Source: Peptoniphilus_A sp050943655 (GTDB lineage: Bacteria; Bacillota; Clostridia; Tissierellales; Peptoniphilaceae). From it: a stretch of 34,734 bases of DNA. A program made the translations under genes and the position numbers. The notes under the pieces were generated by a model. That model was not told the origin of the DNA. It saw only the letters and a list, made by a program, of their open reading frames with translations, and did not search any database. The first letter of the stretch is position 1, and every line of letters starts with the position of its first letter. The stretch is from assembly GCF_050943655.1 (NCBI RefSeq), contig NZ_JBMNPQ010000008.1:1-34734 (forward strand). Direction: 5' to 3'. Below, one piece after another: positions 6,090 through 14,509 of the stretch.

Positions 6090-8105
6090 ATGAAATCTAA
6101 TAATCTAAAAAGAATAGCAGCGATTGGTTTAGCAGCAGCTACACTTATGCCAAGCGTTGCATTTGCAAAAGAGTTTAAAGATGTTACGAAATCAAACAAG
6201 TATTCTTGGGCATATGATTACATTGATACTTTAAGTGATAAAGGAGTTATTGAAGGTTACGAAGATGGTACTTTTAAACCTGAAAGACCTGTTTCATTAG
6301 AAGAAACTTTAAAATTACTATTTGAAATTATTAACCCAAGTGATGCTGAAGTTAAAGAAGCAGTTGAAAAATATGGAAAAATTGCCACTGACAATGGTGT
6401 TAAAGAATGGGCAAAAGAATGTACTTCATACGCTCTTTCTAAAGGAATTATAAGCGAATCAGTTCTAAAAAACGCAAATGAAAATGGATTCTTTGATTAC
6501 AAAGATCAAAAATTCCCAGTAAGAGCTGACATTGCAGTATTTTTCGCAAAAGGTCTTGGACTATCAAATAGTGGAGACGAATCTCTATTAAAACACAATG
6601 ACAAAGATAAAATTAACGCAACAACTAGAGGATATCTTGCATCACTAGTTAAAGAAGGAATCTTTTCTGCAACAGGATCTGATGGAAATTTCGAAGGCGA
6701 CAGATACATCAGACGTTCAGAAATGGCAAAAATCACTAAGATGAGCTATGACTATGTAGAAAAGAACGGAGTTAATGCTAAAACTGAAAAGATGACAGGT
6801 AAAGTATTAATGGTTACTAAACTAAATGGTGCCGATGTTCTTATAATCGAATCAGGAAACAACAAATATTCTTTCTCTATTAATACTATGACAAAGTATA
6901 AACTTGGAGACAAAGATGCAAAATATGAAGATGTTAAGAACGGTCAAGAAATTGAAGTAGAATACACTAAACTTTCTGGAGACGACAAATTAGGAACTGC
7001 TAAAGTTGTAACTATTAAAAACGCAAACCTAGACTCAGTTGGTTATGTAAATTCACTTGATTCATCTAAAGACGAAATAACTATAAGATATAGAAGCAGT
7101 GATAAAGATCTTAACTTCAAGACAACAGCAAAAATTTCAACTTCAGACACTAAGACTTTTAAAGTTGCAAAAGATGCAAAACTTGAAGCATTTGGAAATA
7201 GCATAAACCTTGGAACAATTAAGAGTGAAGACTTAGTTGAATTTAAAACTAATGACAAAAATGAAATTTCAGAACTTAAATTATTCCCTAAAAATGCTGT
7301 AGTAAAAGGTGAAGTAACTTATCTAAATGACATCGACAGAGCTAATGGAACACTAAGACTAAAATTAAAAGATAAGAAGATTTACGAATTCTACACAACT
7401 AATGACACAAGAGACTTAGGAAACATTAGAGTTGGTGATGAAGTGACACTAAGCACTTCTTACAAAGTAGCTCTAGGACTTGGAAATTTAAATGAAAGTC
7501 AAACTCTAACAGGAAAGATTGTTGATTACGACAAGGGAGGTAGCTATAATTCAGGATATTTAATTCTTGAAAAATCTTCTGGAGGAAGAGCTGAATACAA
7601 ACTATCTAGAGATGTTGAAGTAATGATTAATGAAAATCTTTCTGATTCACAACCTAAAGATTTAGTTGGAAAATATGCATTAATTGAATTAGATAGAGAT
7701 GGCTATGTTGATAGAATTTATAAAATCGATAAGGATTCTATTGTAAATGCAATGGTACAAGTTGTTAGATATGACTACAATAACAATCCATTCTTTGAAG
7801 ATAAAGAAATAAGCAACAAAGCATTAGTTATTCAATCTGACAATAAAGAAATAAAGCCAACAGGATATGTTTATCTAGGAAGCAAAAACCCTTATAAACA
7901 ATATACAGTTTTACAAATCAACGGTGTGTTGAATGACAGGGATGAACTTAAAATTATAGAAGAAAGAGAATTAGGTAATCCTGGAAAAGAACTTGATACA
8001 GACTCTAAATCAACTTTTAAAGACTTAAGAGATTTCAGACCATATGATCGTTATGCTAATAATGGATATAGAGATTCTGATAGAGACGTTAACGCATATT
8101 ATTAA
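6090..8105 (+). CDS. Secreted S-layer-homology (SLH) surface protein
   Basis: A 671-aa secreted protein anchored to the wall. The signal peptide is about residues 1-26 (KRIAAIGLAAATLMPSVAFA, cut before KEFKDV). Three SLH modules follow, roughly 27-80, 100-155 and 165-220; the first has GYEDGTFKPERPVSLEE, the third IFSATGSDG and IRRSEMAKI. SLH domains bind pyruvylated wall polymer. The remaining 440 residues are beta-rich, Lys/Asp-rich modules (for example KYKLGDKDAKYEDVKNGQEIEVEY) that look like repeated OB- or barrel-type units, with a charged Tyr/Asp/Arg tail; I do not recognise a named domain. An ATG at 6075 is in frame, but GGAGG at 6077-6081 lies inside that extension and is 8 nt from ATG 6090, so 6090 is the start. 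Codon use is biased as in a highly expressed gene. It is a paralogue of the next gene. Confidence 0.88.
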   Translation: MKSNNLKRIAAIGLAAATLMPSVAFAKEFKDVTKSNKYSWAYDYIDTLSDKGVIEGYEDGTFKPERPVSLEETLKLLFEIINPSDAEVKEAVEKYGKIATDNGVKEWAKECTSYALSKGIISESVLKNANENGFFDYKDQKFPVRADIAVFFAKGLGLSNSGDESLLKHNDKDKINATTRGYLASLVKEGIFSATGSDGNFEGDRYIRRSEMAKITKMSYDYVEKNGVNAKTEKMTGKVLMVTKLNGADVLIIESGNNKYSFSINTMTKYKLGDKDAKYEDVKNGQEIEVEYTKLSGDDKLGTAKVVTIKNANLDSVGYVNSLDSSKDEITIRYRSSDKDLNFKTTAKISTSDTKTFKVAKDAKLEAFGNSINLGTIKSEDLVEFKTNDKNEISELKLFPKNAVVKGEVTYLNDIDRANGTLRLKLKDKKIYEFYTTNDTRDLGNIRVGDEVTLSTSYKVALGLGNLNESQTLTGKIVDYDKGGSYNSGYLILEKSSGGRAEYKLSRDVEVMINENLSDSQPKDLVGKYALIELDRDGYVDRIYKIDKDSIVNAMVQVVRYDYNNNPFFEDKEISNKALVIQSDNKEIKPTGYVYLGSKNPYKQYTVLQINGVLNDRDELKIIEERELGNPGKELDTDSKSTFKDLRDFRPYDRYANNGYRDSDRDVNAYY

Positions 8106-8118
8106 TAATTAAATTATA

Positions 8119-8150
8119 AAGTAGAAGCTCTTTGGGGCTTCTATTTTTTA
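8119..8150 (+). terminator. Terminator after the first SLH gene
   Basis: A 7-bp stem TAGAAGC/GCTTCTA (8122-8128 with 8137-8143) is extended by a wobble and a C-G pair around a 4-nt loop, then a run of six T (8144-8149). Confidence 0.88.
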
Positions 8151-8178
8151 TTGCTCTCACTTAATCCTATGTTATAAT
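8151..8178 (+). promoter_or_regulatory. Promoter of the second SLH gene
   Basis: -35-like TTGCTC (8151-8156), 16-nt spacer, then TGTTATAAT, an extended -10 with TATAAT at 8173-8178. The -35 begins immediately at the end of the preceding terminator's T-run. The decamer around the -10 is the same as in the ppsA promoter. Confidence 0.7.
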
Positions 8179-8196
8179 ATAGTTTGGAGTGATGAG

Positions 8197-9264
8197 ATGA
8201 AAAAGAAAAATATTTTAACTCTTAATTTAGTTATTGTGGCACTGATGATGCCAAATAATATTTTTGCAAAAGAATTTAAAGATGTTAAGCGAAGTGGTAA
8301 TGTCGCTTGGGCCTATGAATATATAAATGAGCTTTCTGATAAAAATATTTTAAAAGGCTACGAAGATGGAAGTTTTAAGCCAAATAATGCTGTAAGCTTT
8401 TTAGAGACTATGGAAATTATAAAGACTATTAAAAATCCATCGAAAGATACATTAAATGATGCAGTTAATAAGAATTTAGAATTATTAAATGCAAATGGAG
8501 TCCCAAGCTGGGCAAGAGATGCTGTTGCTTTTAATATTGAAGAGGGAACTATTACGGAAAAAACTTTGACAGAGGCAAAAAAACGCGGCTTTATTGAATC
8601 AAGAGTTTATCCAAATAGAAACTCAATTGCAGTTTACTTTGCCAGAGCTTTTAAAATTAACGAGAGCACAGATACATCAAATTTAAAATACACAGATAAA
8701 GATAAAATTGCACCGATGACTCTAAAGTATTTGCCAGAGCTTGTCAATGCAAAAATATTTTCTGCAACAGGTTCCGATGGATTATTTAATGGAAATAAGG
8801 CAATAAGACGAAGCGAGATGGCTGCCATTACATCAAGAACATTAAGATGGACTGAAGATAATAGTTCAGTAATTGAAGATGACAACTCAGCGGGAGAGTC
8901 TTTAATTCCAGATGACGAGAAAAAACCTATAGAAGATAATACAGCTGATGATATGAGTAATAATGAAGGTGAAATTAAGGATGACTTGGGAGAATCAATA
9001 ATTAATGATGATTCATCTAAGGATATGCCAGTCGAAGAGAAAGAGACGAATGAAACTGTAAATTTCTCGGGAGAAGTTACTGATATTTTAGACGGCGGAA
9101 GTGTAAAATATTTAAAAGTTAGAATTAGAGAAACTGACAATTCTAATTTTGCCAAAGATAATATTATTACAATTCACACAAGTAGAGTCTATAAAATAGG
9201 TGATATTGTATCAGGCAGTGGAAATTTAAAAAACAATAGTCTAATGGATATAAAATTAAATTAA
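8197..9264 (+). CDS. Secreted SLH-domain protein, paralogue of the preceding gene
   Basis: A 355-aa exported protein with a signal peptide at about 1-24 (cut before KEFKDV, the same mature N-terminus as the preceding gene). Three SLH modules span about 25-225, sharing the blocks GYEDGxFKP, IFSATGSDG and IRRSEMA with it. An acidic Asp/Glu/Ser/Asn-rich linker of about 65 residues follows (225-290), then a single C-terminal beta module (NFSGEVTDILDGG to the end) resembling one unit of the longer paralogue's C-terminal region. It is probably a tandem duplicate that lost or never gained most of the repeated part. TTGGAG at 8184-8189 supports ATG 8197. SLH anchoring to the wall is established for the family; the function of the beta module is unknown. 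Confidence 0.85.
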   Translation: MKKKNILTLNLVIVALMMPNNIFAKEFKDVKRSGNVAWAYEYINELSDKNILKGYEDGSFKPNNAVSFLETMEIIKTIKNPSKDTLNDAVNKNLELLNANGVPSWARDAVAFNIEEGTITEKTLTEAKKRGFIESRVYPNRNSIAVYFARAFKINESTDTSNLKYTDKDKIAPMTLKYLPELVNAKIFSATGSDGLFNGNKAIRRSEMAAITSRTLRWTEDNSSVIEDDNSAGESLIPDDEKKPIEDNTADDMSNNEGEIKDDLGESIINDDSSKDMPVEEKETNETVNFSGEVTDILDGGSVKYLKVRIRETDNSNFAKDNIITIHTSRVYKIGDIVSGSGNLKNNSLMDIKLN

Positions 9265-9270
9265 ATTTAT

Positions 9271-9300
9271 AAAATGGCTGTTTTAAATAGACAGCCATTT
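9271..9300 (+). terminator. Hairpin between the second SLH gene and tcdA
   Basis: A perfect 10-bp stem, AAATGGCTGT with ACAGCCATTT (9272-9281 with 9291-9300), around a 9-nt loop, starting 8 nt after the SLH stop. Only ATTTCTAGTT follows, so it is a moderate terminator that may allow read-through into tcdA. It also overlaps an upstream in-frame ATG (9274) and argues that this is not a start codon. Confidence 0.65.
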
Positions 9301-9315
9301 CTAGTTGGAGGAAAA

Positions 9316-9999
9316 ATGGATTTTTTAAATAGAATGGAGATAATGTTATCTTCAGAAGATATTGAAAAAATAAAATCAAAATCAGTGCTTATTTTTGGAC
9401 TTGGTGGAGTTGGCGGTTCTTGTGCAGAGACCATGGCAAGATCTGGCATTGGCAGAATAGGTATTGTCGATAAAGATGTTTTTGATGTAACTAATATAAA
9501 TAGGCAAATTTTTGCAACTATGGATAGCATAGGAAAAAACAAGACTGATGTTGCAGAAGAAAGACTTCTTTCGGTAAACCCAGAATTAAAAATCGATAAA
9601 TATAATATAAATTTTTCAAAAGAGACTGCACAAGATATTAATTTTAATGATTATGACTACATAGTCGATGCAATTGACACTGTCACTTCAAAGATTGAGC
9701 TAATAGAAATTGCGACAGAGCTTAATATTAAAATAATTTCTTCAATGGGAGCAGGAAATAGACTTGACCCGACAGCTTTTGAAATTACAAAAATTGAGAA
9801 GACGAAAAACGATCCCTTGGCGCGAGTAATGCGAAAAAAATTAAAAGAAAAGGGAATTAAAAATGTGCCAGTCGTCTGCTCAAGAGAGATTCCAATTAAG
9901 ACAAGTAACAGGACTCCTGGATCAATTTCTTTTGTTCCGCCTGTTTGTGGAATGATACTGACCTTCTTCGTCATAAGAGACATATTAAATTTGAATTAA
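9316..9999 (+). CDS. tcdA: tRNA threonylcarbamoyladenosine dehydratase (ThiF/E1-like)
   Basis: A cytosolic 227-aa E1-superfamily enzyme predicted to cyclise t6A37 of tRNA to ct6A using ATP. The Rossmann motif GLGGVGG is at 28-34, followed by the E1-type DKDVFDVTNINRQIF block near 51-65 that binds ATP/Mg. DYIVDAIDTVTSKIELIE (near 100-117) and VVCSREIP near 190 match the TcdA/YgdL form rather than ThiF or MoeB, and the zinc CxxC pairs of ThiF/MoeB are absent. The open frame reaches back to an ATG at 9274, but that ATG lies inside a hairpin. GGAGG at 9307-9311 sets the start at ATG 9316. No separate promoter was found, so expression may come from read-through. Confidence 0.88.
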   Translation: MDFLNRMEIMLSSEDIEKIKSKSVLIFGLGGVGGSCAETMARSGIGRIGIVDKDVFDVTNINRQIFATMDSIGKNKTDVAEERLLSVNPELKIDKYNINFSKETAQDINFNDYDYIVDAIDTVTSKIELIEIATELNIKIISSMGAGNRLDPTAFEITKIEKTKNDPLARVMRKKLKEKGIKNVPVVCSREIPIKTSNRTPGSISFVPPVCGMILTFFVIRDILNLN

Positions 10000-10019
10000 T
10001 AGCTAAAAAAACATATAAT
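9991..10019 (+). promoter_or_regulatory. Promoter of the pcrA-ligA-gatCAB operon
   Basis: TTGAAT (9991-9996), a 17-nt spacer and a perfect TATAAT (10014-10019). The -35 overlaps the last codons of tcdA. The expected transcription start near 10026 argues against the ATG at 10028 as the pcrA start. Confidence 0.75.
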
Positions 10020-10039
10020 ATTTACAAATGGGTGAAAAT

Positions 10040-12232
10040 ATGGATATTAATACTTTAAATGACAAACAAAAAGAAGCTTTGCTTGCCACAGAGGGGCCAG
10101 TGCTTATTTTAGCAGGAGCTGGCAGTGGAAAGACTCGAGTTGTGACGAGCAAAATTGCATACTTAATTGAAGACTTAAATGTTGCTGAATGGAAAATTTT
10201 GGCAATTACTTTTACAAATAAAGCAGCTAACGAAATGAAGGACAGAGTCAGCGCTTTGATTGATAAAAATGTTGACTCAATGTGGATTGGAACATTCCAC
10301 TCTATTTGCGTTAGAATTTTAAGAAGAAATATTGAAAAGCTAGGATATACACAAAACTTTACAATTTATGATCGCGACGACCAACTCACAGTGGTTAAAG
10401 AAGCGATAAAAGAATTAGGACTAAATAAAGATATGTATAGTCCAAGAGCTGTAATTTCAAATATTTCGAATATAAAAAACCAGGGAATTGATCCTAAGAC
10501 ATATATTAGAGAAAACGAGACAGATTTTTATAAGAAAAATATTGGAGAGCTTTACAGTTCATATGAAAATAAATTAAAGTCAAACAATGCACTTGATTTT
10601 GACGATTTACTTATTAAAACTGTAGAACTTTTAAAATCAAATGATGATATTCTAAAATTCTATCAAAATAAATTTGAATATATTTTTGTGGACGAGTATC
10701 AAGATACTAATGGCATCCAATATGAACTTATTAAGTTAATTGCAGGGAAGGATCCAAACCTTACTGTTGTTGGAGATAATGACCAATCCATTTATAAATG
10801 GAGGGGCGCAGACATAAGAAATATTTTAAACTTTGAAAAGGACTTTCCAGGAGCTAAGACGATAAAACTTGAACAAAATTATCGTTCCACTCAAAATATT
10901 TTAAATGTTGCAAATACTGTAATTCAAAATAATAGCGAAAGACTCGATAAAAATCTCTGGACATCTCGCGGTGTTGGAGAAAGTGTAAAATATAAAGAGT
11001 TTAGGGATTCTTACGAAGAAGAGTATGGAGTAGTGGAAAAAATAGCTGCTCTAAACTATAAGGGAAGAGCTTTTAAGGACATGGCAATTCTTTACAGAAC
11101 TAATGCTCAGTCAAGGGGATTTGAAGAGGCACTAGTTAGAGAGAGAATTCCATATAAAATTGTTGGAGGACTTAAGTTCTACGACAGGATGGAAGTTAAA
11201 GATGTACTTGCATATTTAAAAGTAATAAGCAATCCCTATGACAATGTGAGCCTTGCAAGAATTATAAATAGACCAAAAAGAGGCATTGGCGAGACAACTG
11301 TAAATGATATTTTAGAATATGCAGACAAAAATAATCTTTCATTTTATACAGTCGTAACAGAAATAGATAGTTATGAAGATTTAAACATAAGGGCGAGAAA
11401 GAATGTAAAGAGTTTTGGCAATGTTTTAAAACTTTTGCGCGAACGTTCAAAAGAAATGACAGTTGGACAAATCTTTGAAGAAGTGCTGTATGAAAGTGGC
11501 TATGTAGAAGATTTGAGACTTCAAAATACAATCGAAGCCAAGACTAGACTTGAAAACATAGAAGAGCTTCATTCAAACATTATGGAGTATGACAAAGAGG
11601 GCGTTGAACTTGCTGAATATTTAAATACTCTATCGCTTTTATCTGATGTTGATAAGACTTCAGAAGATACTGGTGTAAATCTTATGACTCTTCACTCAGC
11701 CAAGGGTCTTGAATTTAAAGTGGTATTCTTAGTTGGAATGGAAGAGGGACTTTTCCCAAATTCACGATCACTTGACGATGAAGAAGACCTTGAAGAAGAA
11801 AGAAGGCTCTGCTATGTTGGGGCAACTAGAGCAGAAGATGAGTTATATATTTCATCATGCAGGACAAGAACTATTTTTGGACGTTCAACTCCTGCAATAA
11901 AATCAAGATTTATTGGCGAGATGCAAGACACAATTGAGATTATAGAAGATAAAAATAAAAATCTCGTAAATGTTGTGGACTATGGTTACCAAACTAAGAA
12001 AAGTACTAAATTTACTGGAATGAGCGCAACATCTACTAAACCTAGTGAACAGGGAGCCTCCGATACAAAAGATATTAAAGTTGGCGATAAAGTTAAACAC
12101 AAAATCTTTGGCAAGGGCATGGTCGTTCAAAAGAAAGAGAAGAATGGAGATTATGAAGTTGTAGTTTCTTTTGACAAAAAAGGTCTCAAGAAACTCATGT
12201 TATCTGTTGCTCCATTAAAGGTGGTGGATTAA
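10040..12232 (+). CDS. pcrA: ATP-dependent DNA helicase PcrA (UvrD/Rep family, SF1A)
   Basis: A 3'-5' DNA helicase of 730 aa acting in repair, rolling-circle replication and clearing of transcription-replication conflicts. Motif Q/I: LNDKQKEALLATEGP, then Walker A AGAGSGKT (25-32). Motif II: FVDEYQDTN near 220. Motif III: GDNDQSIYKWRGADI near 245. Motif IV: LEQNYRST. Motifs V-VI: NLMTLHSAKGLEFKVVFLVGMEEGLFP near 550 and RRLCYVGATRAEDEL near 592. The C-terminal part (VGDKVKHKIFGKGMVV) is the Tudor-like domain typical of PcrA, linked in other species to RNA polymerase binding. GGGTG at 10030-10034 favours ATG 10040 over ATG 10028. The stop overlaps the ligA start by one base (TAATG). pcrA followed by ligA and gatCAB is a common Firmicute order. 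Confidence 0.95.
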   Translation: MDINTLNDKQKEALLATEGPVLILAGAGSGKTRVVTSKIAYLIEDLNVAEWKILAITFTNKAANEMKDRVSALIDKNVDSMWIGTFHSICVRILRRNIEKLGYTQNFTIYDRDDQLTVVKEAIKELGLNKDMYSPRAVISNISNIKNQGIDPKTYIRENETDFYKKNIGELYSSYENKLKSNNALDFDDLLIKTVELLKSNDDILKFYQNKFEYIFVDEYQDTNGIQYELIKLIAGKDPNLTVVGDNDQSIYKWRGADIRNILNFEKDFPGAKTIKLEQNYRSTQNILNVANTVIQNNSERLDKNLWTSRGVGESVKYKEFRDSYEEEYGVVEKIAALNYKGRAFKDMAILYRTNAQSRGFEEALVRERIPYKIVGGLKFYDRMEVKDVLAYLKVISNPYDNVSLARIINRPKRGIGETTVNDILEYADKNNLSFYTVVTEIDSYEDLNIRARKNVKSFGNVLKLLRERSKEMTVGQIFEEVLYESGYVEDLRLQNTIEAKTRLENIEELHSNIMEYDKEGVELAEYLNTLSLLSDVDKTSEDTGVNLMTLHSAKGLEFKVVFLVGMEEGLFPNSRSLDDEEDLEEERRLCYVGATRAEDELYISSCRTRTIFGRSTPAIKSRFIGEMQDTIEIIEDKNKNLVNVVDYGYQTKKSTKFTGMSATSTKPSEQGASDTKDIKVGDKVKHKIFGKGMVVQKKEKNGDYEVVVSFDKKGLKKLMLSVAPLKVVD

Positions 12233-14226
12233 TGGATAAAATTCAAGAGATGAAGGATCTAATTGAAGAGATTGATAAGTTAAACTATCATTACTACACA
12301 CTTGATGATCCAATTGTTTCTGACAAAGAGTATGATACGCTTTACAATAAACTCCTTGCTCTTGAAAAGGAAACAGGAACTGTACTTCAATATTCTCCAA
12401 CGACAAGAGTTGGTGGTGCAATACTTGAAAAATTTGAAAAGCACACACATTTAGCAAGACTATATTCACTTGACAAGGCACAGAGTGAAGATGAGCTTCG
12501 CGATTGGTTTAACAGAATACAAAACTTCGTTAAGGATTATAATTCTAAAAACGATGATAAGCTTCCTGAACCTGAATTTATAATTGAGCTTAAGTTTGAC
12601 GGCTTGACAATAAATTTAACCTATGAAGATGGAATGTTAAAGATGGCCTCAACTCGTGGAAATGGTATAATTGGAGAAGAAATTTTAGACCAAATAAAGA
12701 CAATTTATTCAATCCCACTTAAAATAAATTACAAGGGCACTTTAGAAATTCAGGGCGAAGGACTTATGCCACTATCTGAACTTGCAAAGTATAATGAAGA
12801 AAATGAAGAAAAGTTAAAGAATGCAAGAAACGCAGCAGCCGGAGCTCTTAGAAACCTTGATCCAAAAGAGACAAAGAGGAGAAACTTAACAGCTTACTTT
12901 TATAATATTGGATACACTGAAGAAGAACTTTTTAAAAACGACGATGAGATGAAGGAGTTTTTAAAAAATGAAGGTTTTAAGACATCTAATGTTAATTATA
13001 AAGTGAAGTCTTTCGACGGTATCATAAAAGAAATAAATAATATTGAAGACAATAGAAATAAATTAGATATTTTAATCGATGGTGCAACTATAAAAGTAAA
13101 TGACTTTAAGACTAGAAGACTCATGGGATATACAAATAAATTCCCAAGGTGGGCAATTGCCTATAAGTTTGAGGCAGAAGAATCATCAACAGTTTTAAGA
13201 GAAGTTATCTGGAATGTTGGAAGAACTTCAAAAGTAACTCCTACGGCAATCCTTGATCCAGTTGAAATTGGTGGAGTAACTATTAAAAGGGCAACCTTAA
13301 ATAATTATGACGATATTCTAAGAAAAAAACTAAGACTCGGTTCAAGAGTTTTGATTAGAAGATCAAATGATGTAATTCCAGAAATTATGGGCGCACTTCC
13401 GACAGAAACAAAGACAGAAGAGATTAAAAAACCGACTCACTGCCCATCGTGCAATTTCCCTCTTTACCAAAACGGAGTTCACATATTCTGTCCAAACACG
13501 CTATCTTGTGAACCGCAGCTAGTTTCTAGACTGACTCATTTTGCATCAAGAGATGCCATGGATATATATGGATTTAGTGAAAAGACAATTAAAAAATTAA
13601 TGTCGGCCGTTCACTTGCATGAGATTCCAGACATTTATAGATTAAAAGCAGAAGATTTATTAAAAATAGAGGGCTTTAAAGAGAAGAGAACAAATAATAT
13701 TTTAAATGCAATTGAAAACTCAAAAGATGTTGAGCTTGCAAATTTTATTTATGCGCTTGGGATTTTAAATGTTGGAATAAAGACTGCAAATGACTTGGCA
13801 GACCATTATAAAAGCTTTGAAAATATTAGACATGCAAAGGCAGAGGATTTAGTAAATGTTGGTGACATTGGAGAAATTACAGCTTCAGAAATTGTAAAAT
13901 TCTTTGCCAATGATATAAATAAAAATGCTATTGACGAACTGTTGGAATTTGGTGTAAAACCTAAATATACTGATACCAAAAAGAAAACCCAAAAGTTAGA
14001 GAACTTGACCTTTGTAATAACTGGAACTATGGATAGACCTAGAAAAGAAATTACAGAGATATTGACAAGTGAAGGGGCAAAAGTTACAGGGTCTGTTAGC
14101 AAGAACACTGATTATCTTCTAATGGGAGAAAATCCTGGTTCAAAATATGACAAAGCCAAAGACCTTGGTGTAAAAATAATTAGTCTTGATGAATTATTGG
14201 ACTTAATAGGAGGTTCAAATGGATAA
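12232..14226 (+). CDS. ligA: NAD-dependent DNA ligase LigA
   Basis: Seals nicks in DNA using NAD, through a lysine-AMP intermediate. At 664 aa it has the full set of domains. Ia domain: NYHYYTLDDPIVSDKEYD (18-35). Adenylation domain with catalytic Lys121 in LKFDG; RNAAAGALRNLDP near 199; DGATIKV near 283; RWAIAYKFEAEE near 306-317. OB fold: VGRTSKVTPTAILDPVEIGG. Zinc finger: CPSC...CPNTLSC near 404-427. Helix-hairpin-helix repeats and a C-terminal BRCT (LENLTFVITGTMDRPRKEI). Several signature spots differ from the E. coli form: KFDG for KIDG, TRGNG for TRGDG, QGEG for RGEV and LNN for LHN. I recall the same variants in other Clostridia, so this is likely a lineage type, not decay. It overlaps gatC by 8 bases. 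Confidence 0.93.
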   Translation: MDKIQEMKDLIEEIDKLNYHYYTLDDPIVSDKEYDTLYNKLLALEKETGTVLQYSPTTRVGGAILEKFEKHTHLARLYSLDKAQSEDELRDWFNRIQNFVKDYNSKNDDKLPEPEFIIELKFDGLTINLTYEDGMLKMASTRGNGIIGEEILDQIKTIYSIPLKINYKGTLEIQGEGLMPLSELAKYNEENEEKLKNARNAAAGALRNLDPKETKRRNLTAYFYNIGYTEEELFKNDDEMKEFLKNEGFKTSNVNYKVKSFDGIIKEINNIEDNRNKLDILIDGATIKVNDFKTRRLMGYTNKFPRWAIAYKFEAEESSTVLREVIWNVGRTSKVTPTAILDPVEIGGVTIKRATLNNYDDILRKKLRLGSRVLIRRSNDVIPEIMGALPTETKTEEIKKPTHCPSCNFPLYQNGVHIFCPNTLSCEPQLVSRLTHFASRDAMDIYGFSEKTIKKLMSAVHLHEIPDIYRLKAEDLLKIEGFKEKRTNNILNAIENSKDVELANFIYALGILNVGIKTANDLADHYKSFENIRHAKAEDLVNVGDIGEITASEIVKFFANDINKNAIDELLEFGVKPKYTDTKKKTQKLENLTFVITGTMDRPRKEITEILTSEGAKVTGSVSKNTDYLLMGENPGSKYDKAKDLGVKIISLDELLDLIGGSNG

Positions 14227-14500
14227 AAAAGAAATAAAGCATATAGCTGACATTGCACAAATTCATTTTTCTGATGAAGAACTAGAAGAATTTGAAGAAA
14301 AGTTTAACGAAAATTTAGTATTAATTGAAAAGATAAAAGAAGTTGATACTGAAGGAATCGAAGAAGTTTCTCAAGTAAATGGAACTGAAAATAATTTTAG
14401 AGAAGATGAAATTTCAGAGTCACTTTCAGAGGAAGAAGCTCTAGAAAATGCACCTTCAAAAAAATATGGATATTTCAAATTAATTAAATTTGTAGAATAG
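14219..14500 (+). CDS. gatC: Aspartyl/glutamyl-tRNA amidotransferase subunit C
   Basis: A 93-aa subunit that wraps around GatA and stabilises the GatCAB complex, which converts Glu-tRNA(Gln) and/or Asp-tRNA(Asn) to the amidated forms. The family N-terminus MDKKEIKHIADIAQIHFSDEE and the acidic helix LEEFEEKFN are clear. The C-terminal REDEI..SLSEEEALENAPSKKYGYFKLIKFVE matches the typical R.D......LL.NAP....F.VP.V. pattern. GGAGGTT at 14210-14216 is the ribosome site, and the gene starts inside the last codons of ligA. The low cysteine count, strong acidity and short length are normal for the family. Confidence 0.92.
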   Translation: MDKKEIKHIADIAQIHFSDEELEEFEEKFNENLVLIEKIKEVDTEGIEEVSQVNGTENNFREDEISESLSEEEALENAPSKKYGYFKLIKFVE

Positions 14501-14509
14501 GGGGCCATC

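Noticed and set aside
8634..9155. 173-codon open frame antisense to the second SLH gene
   Set aside because: Ser/Leu-rich product arising from the complement of Asp/Glu/Lys-rich linker codons; no start signals.
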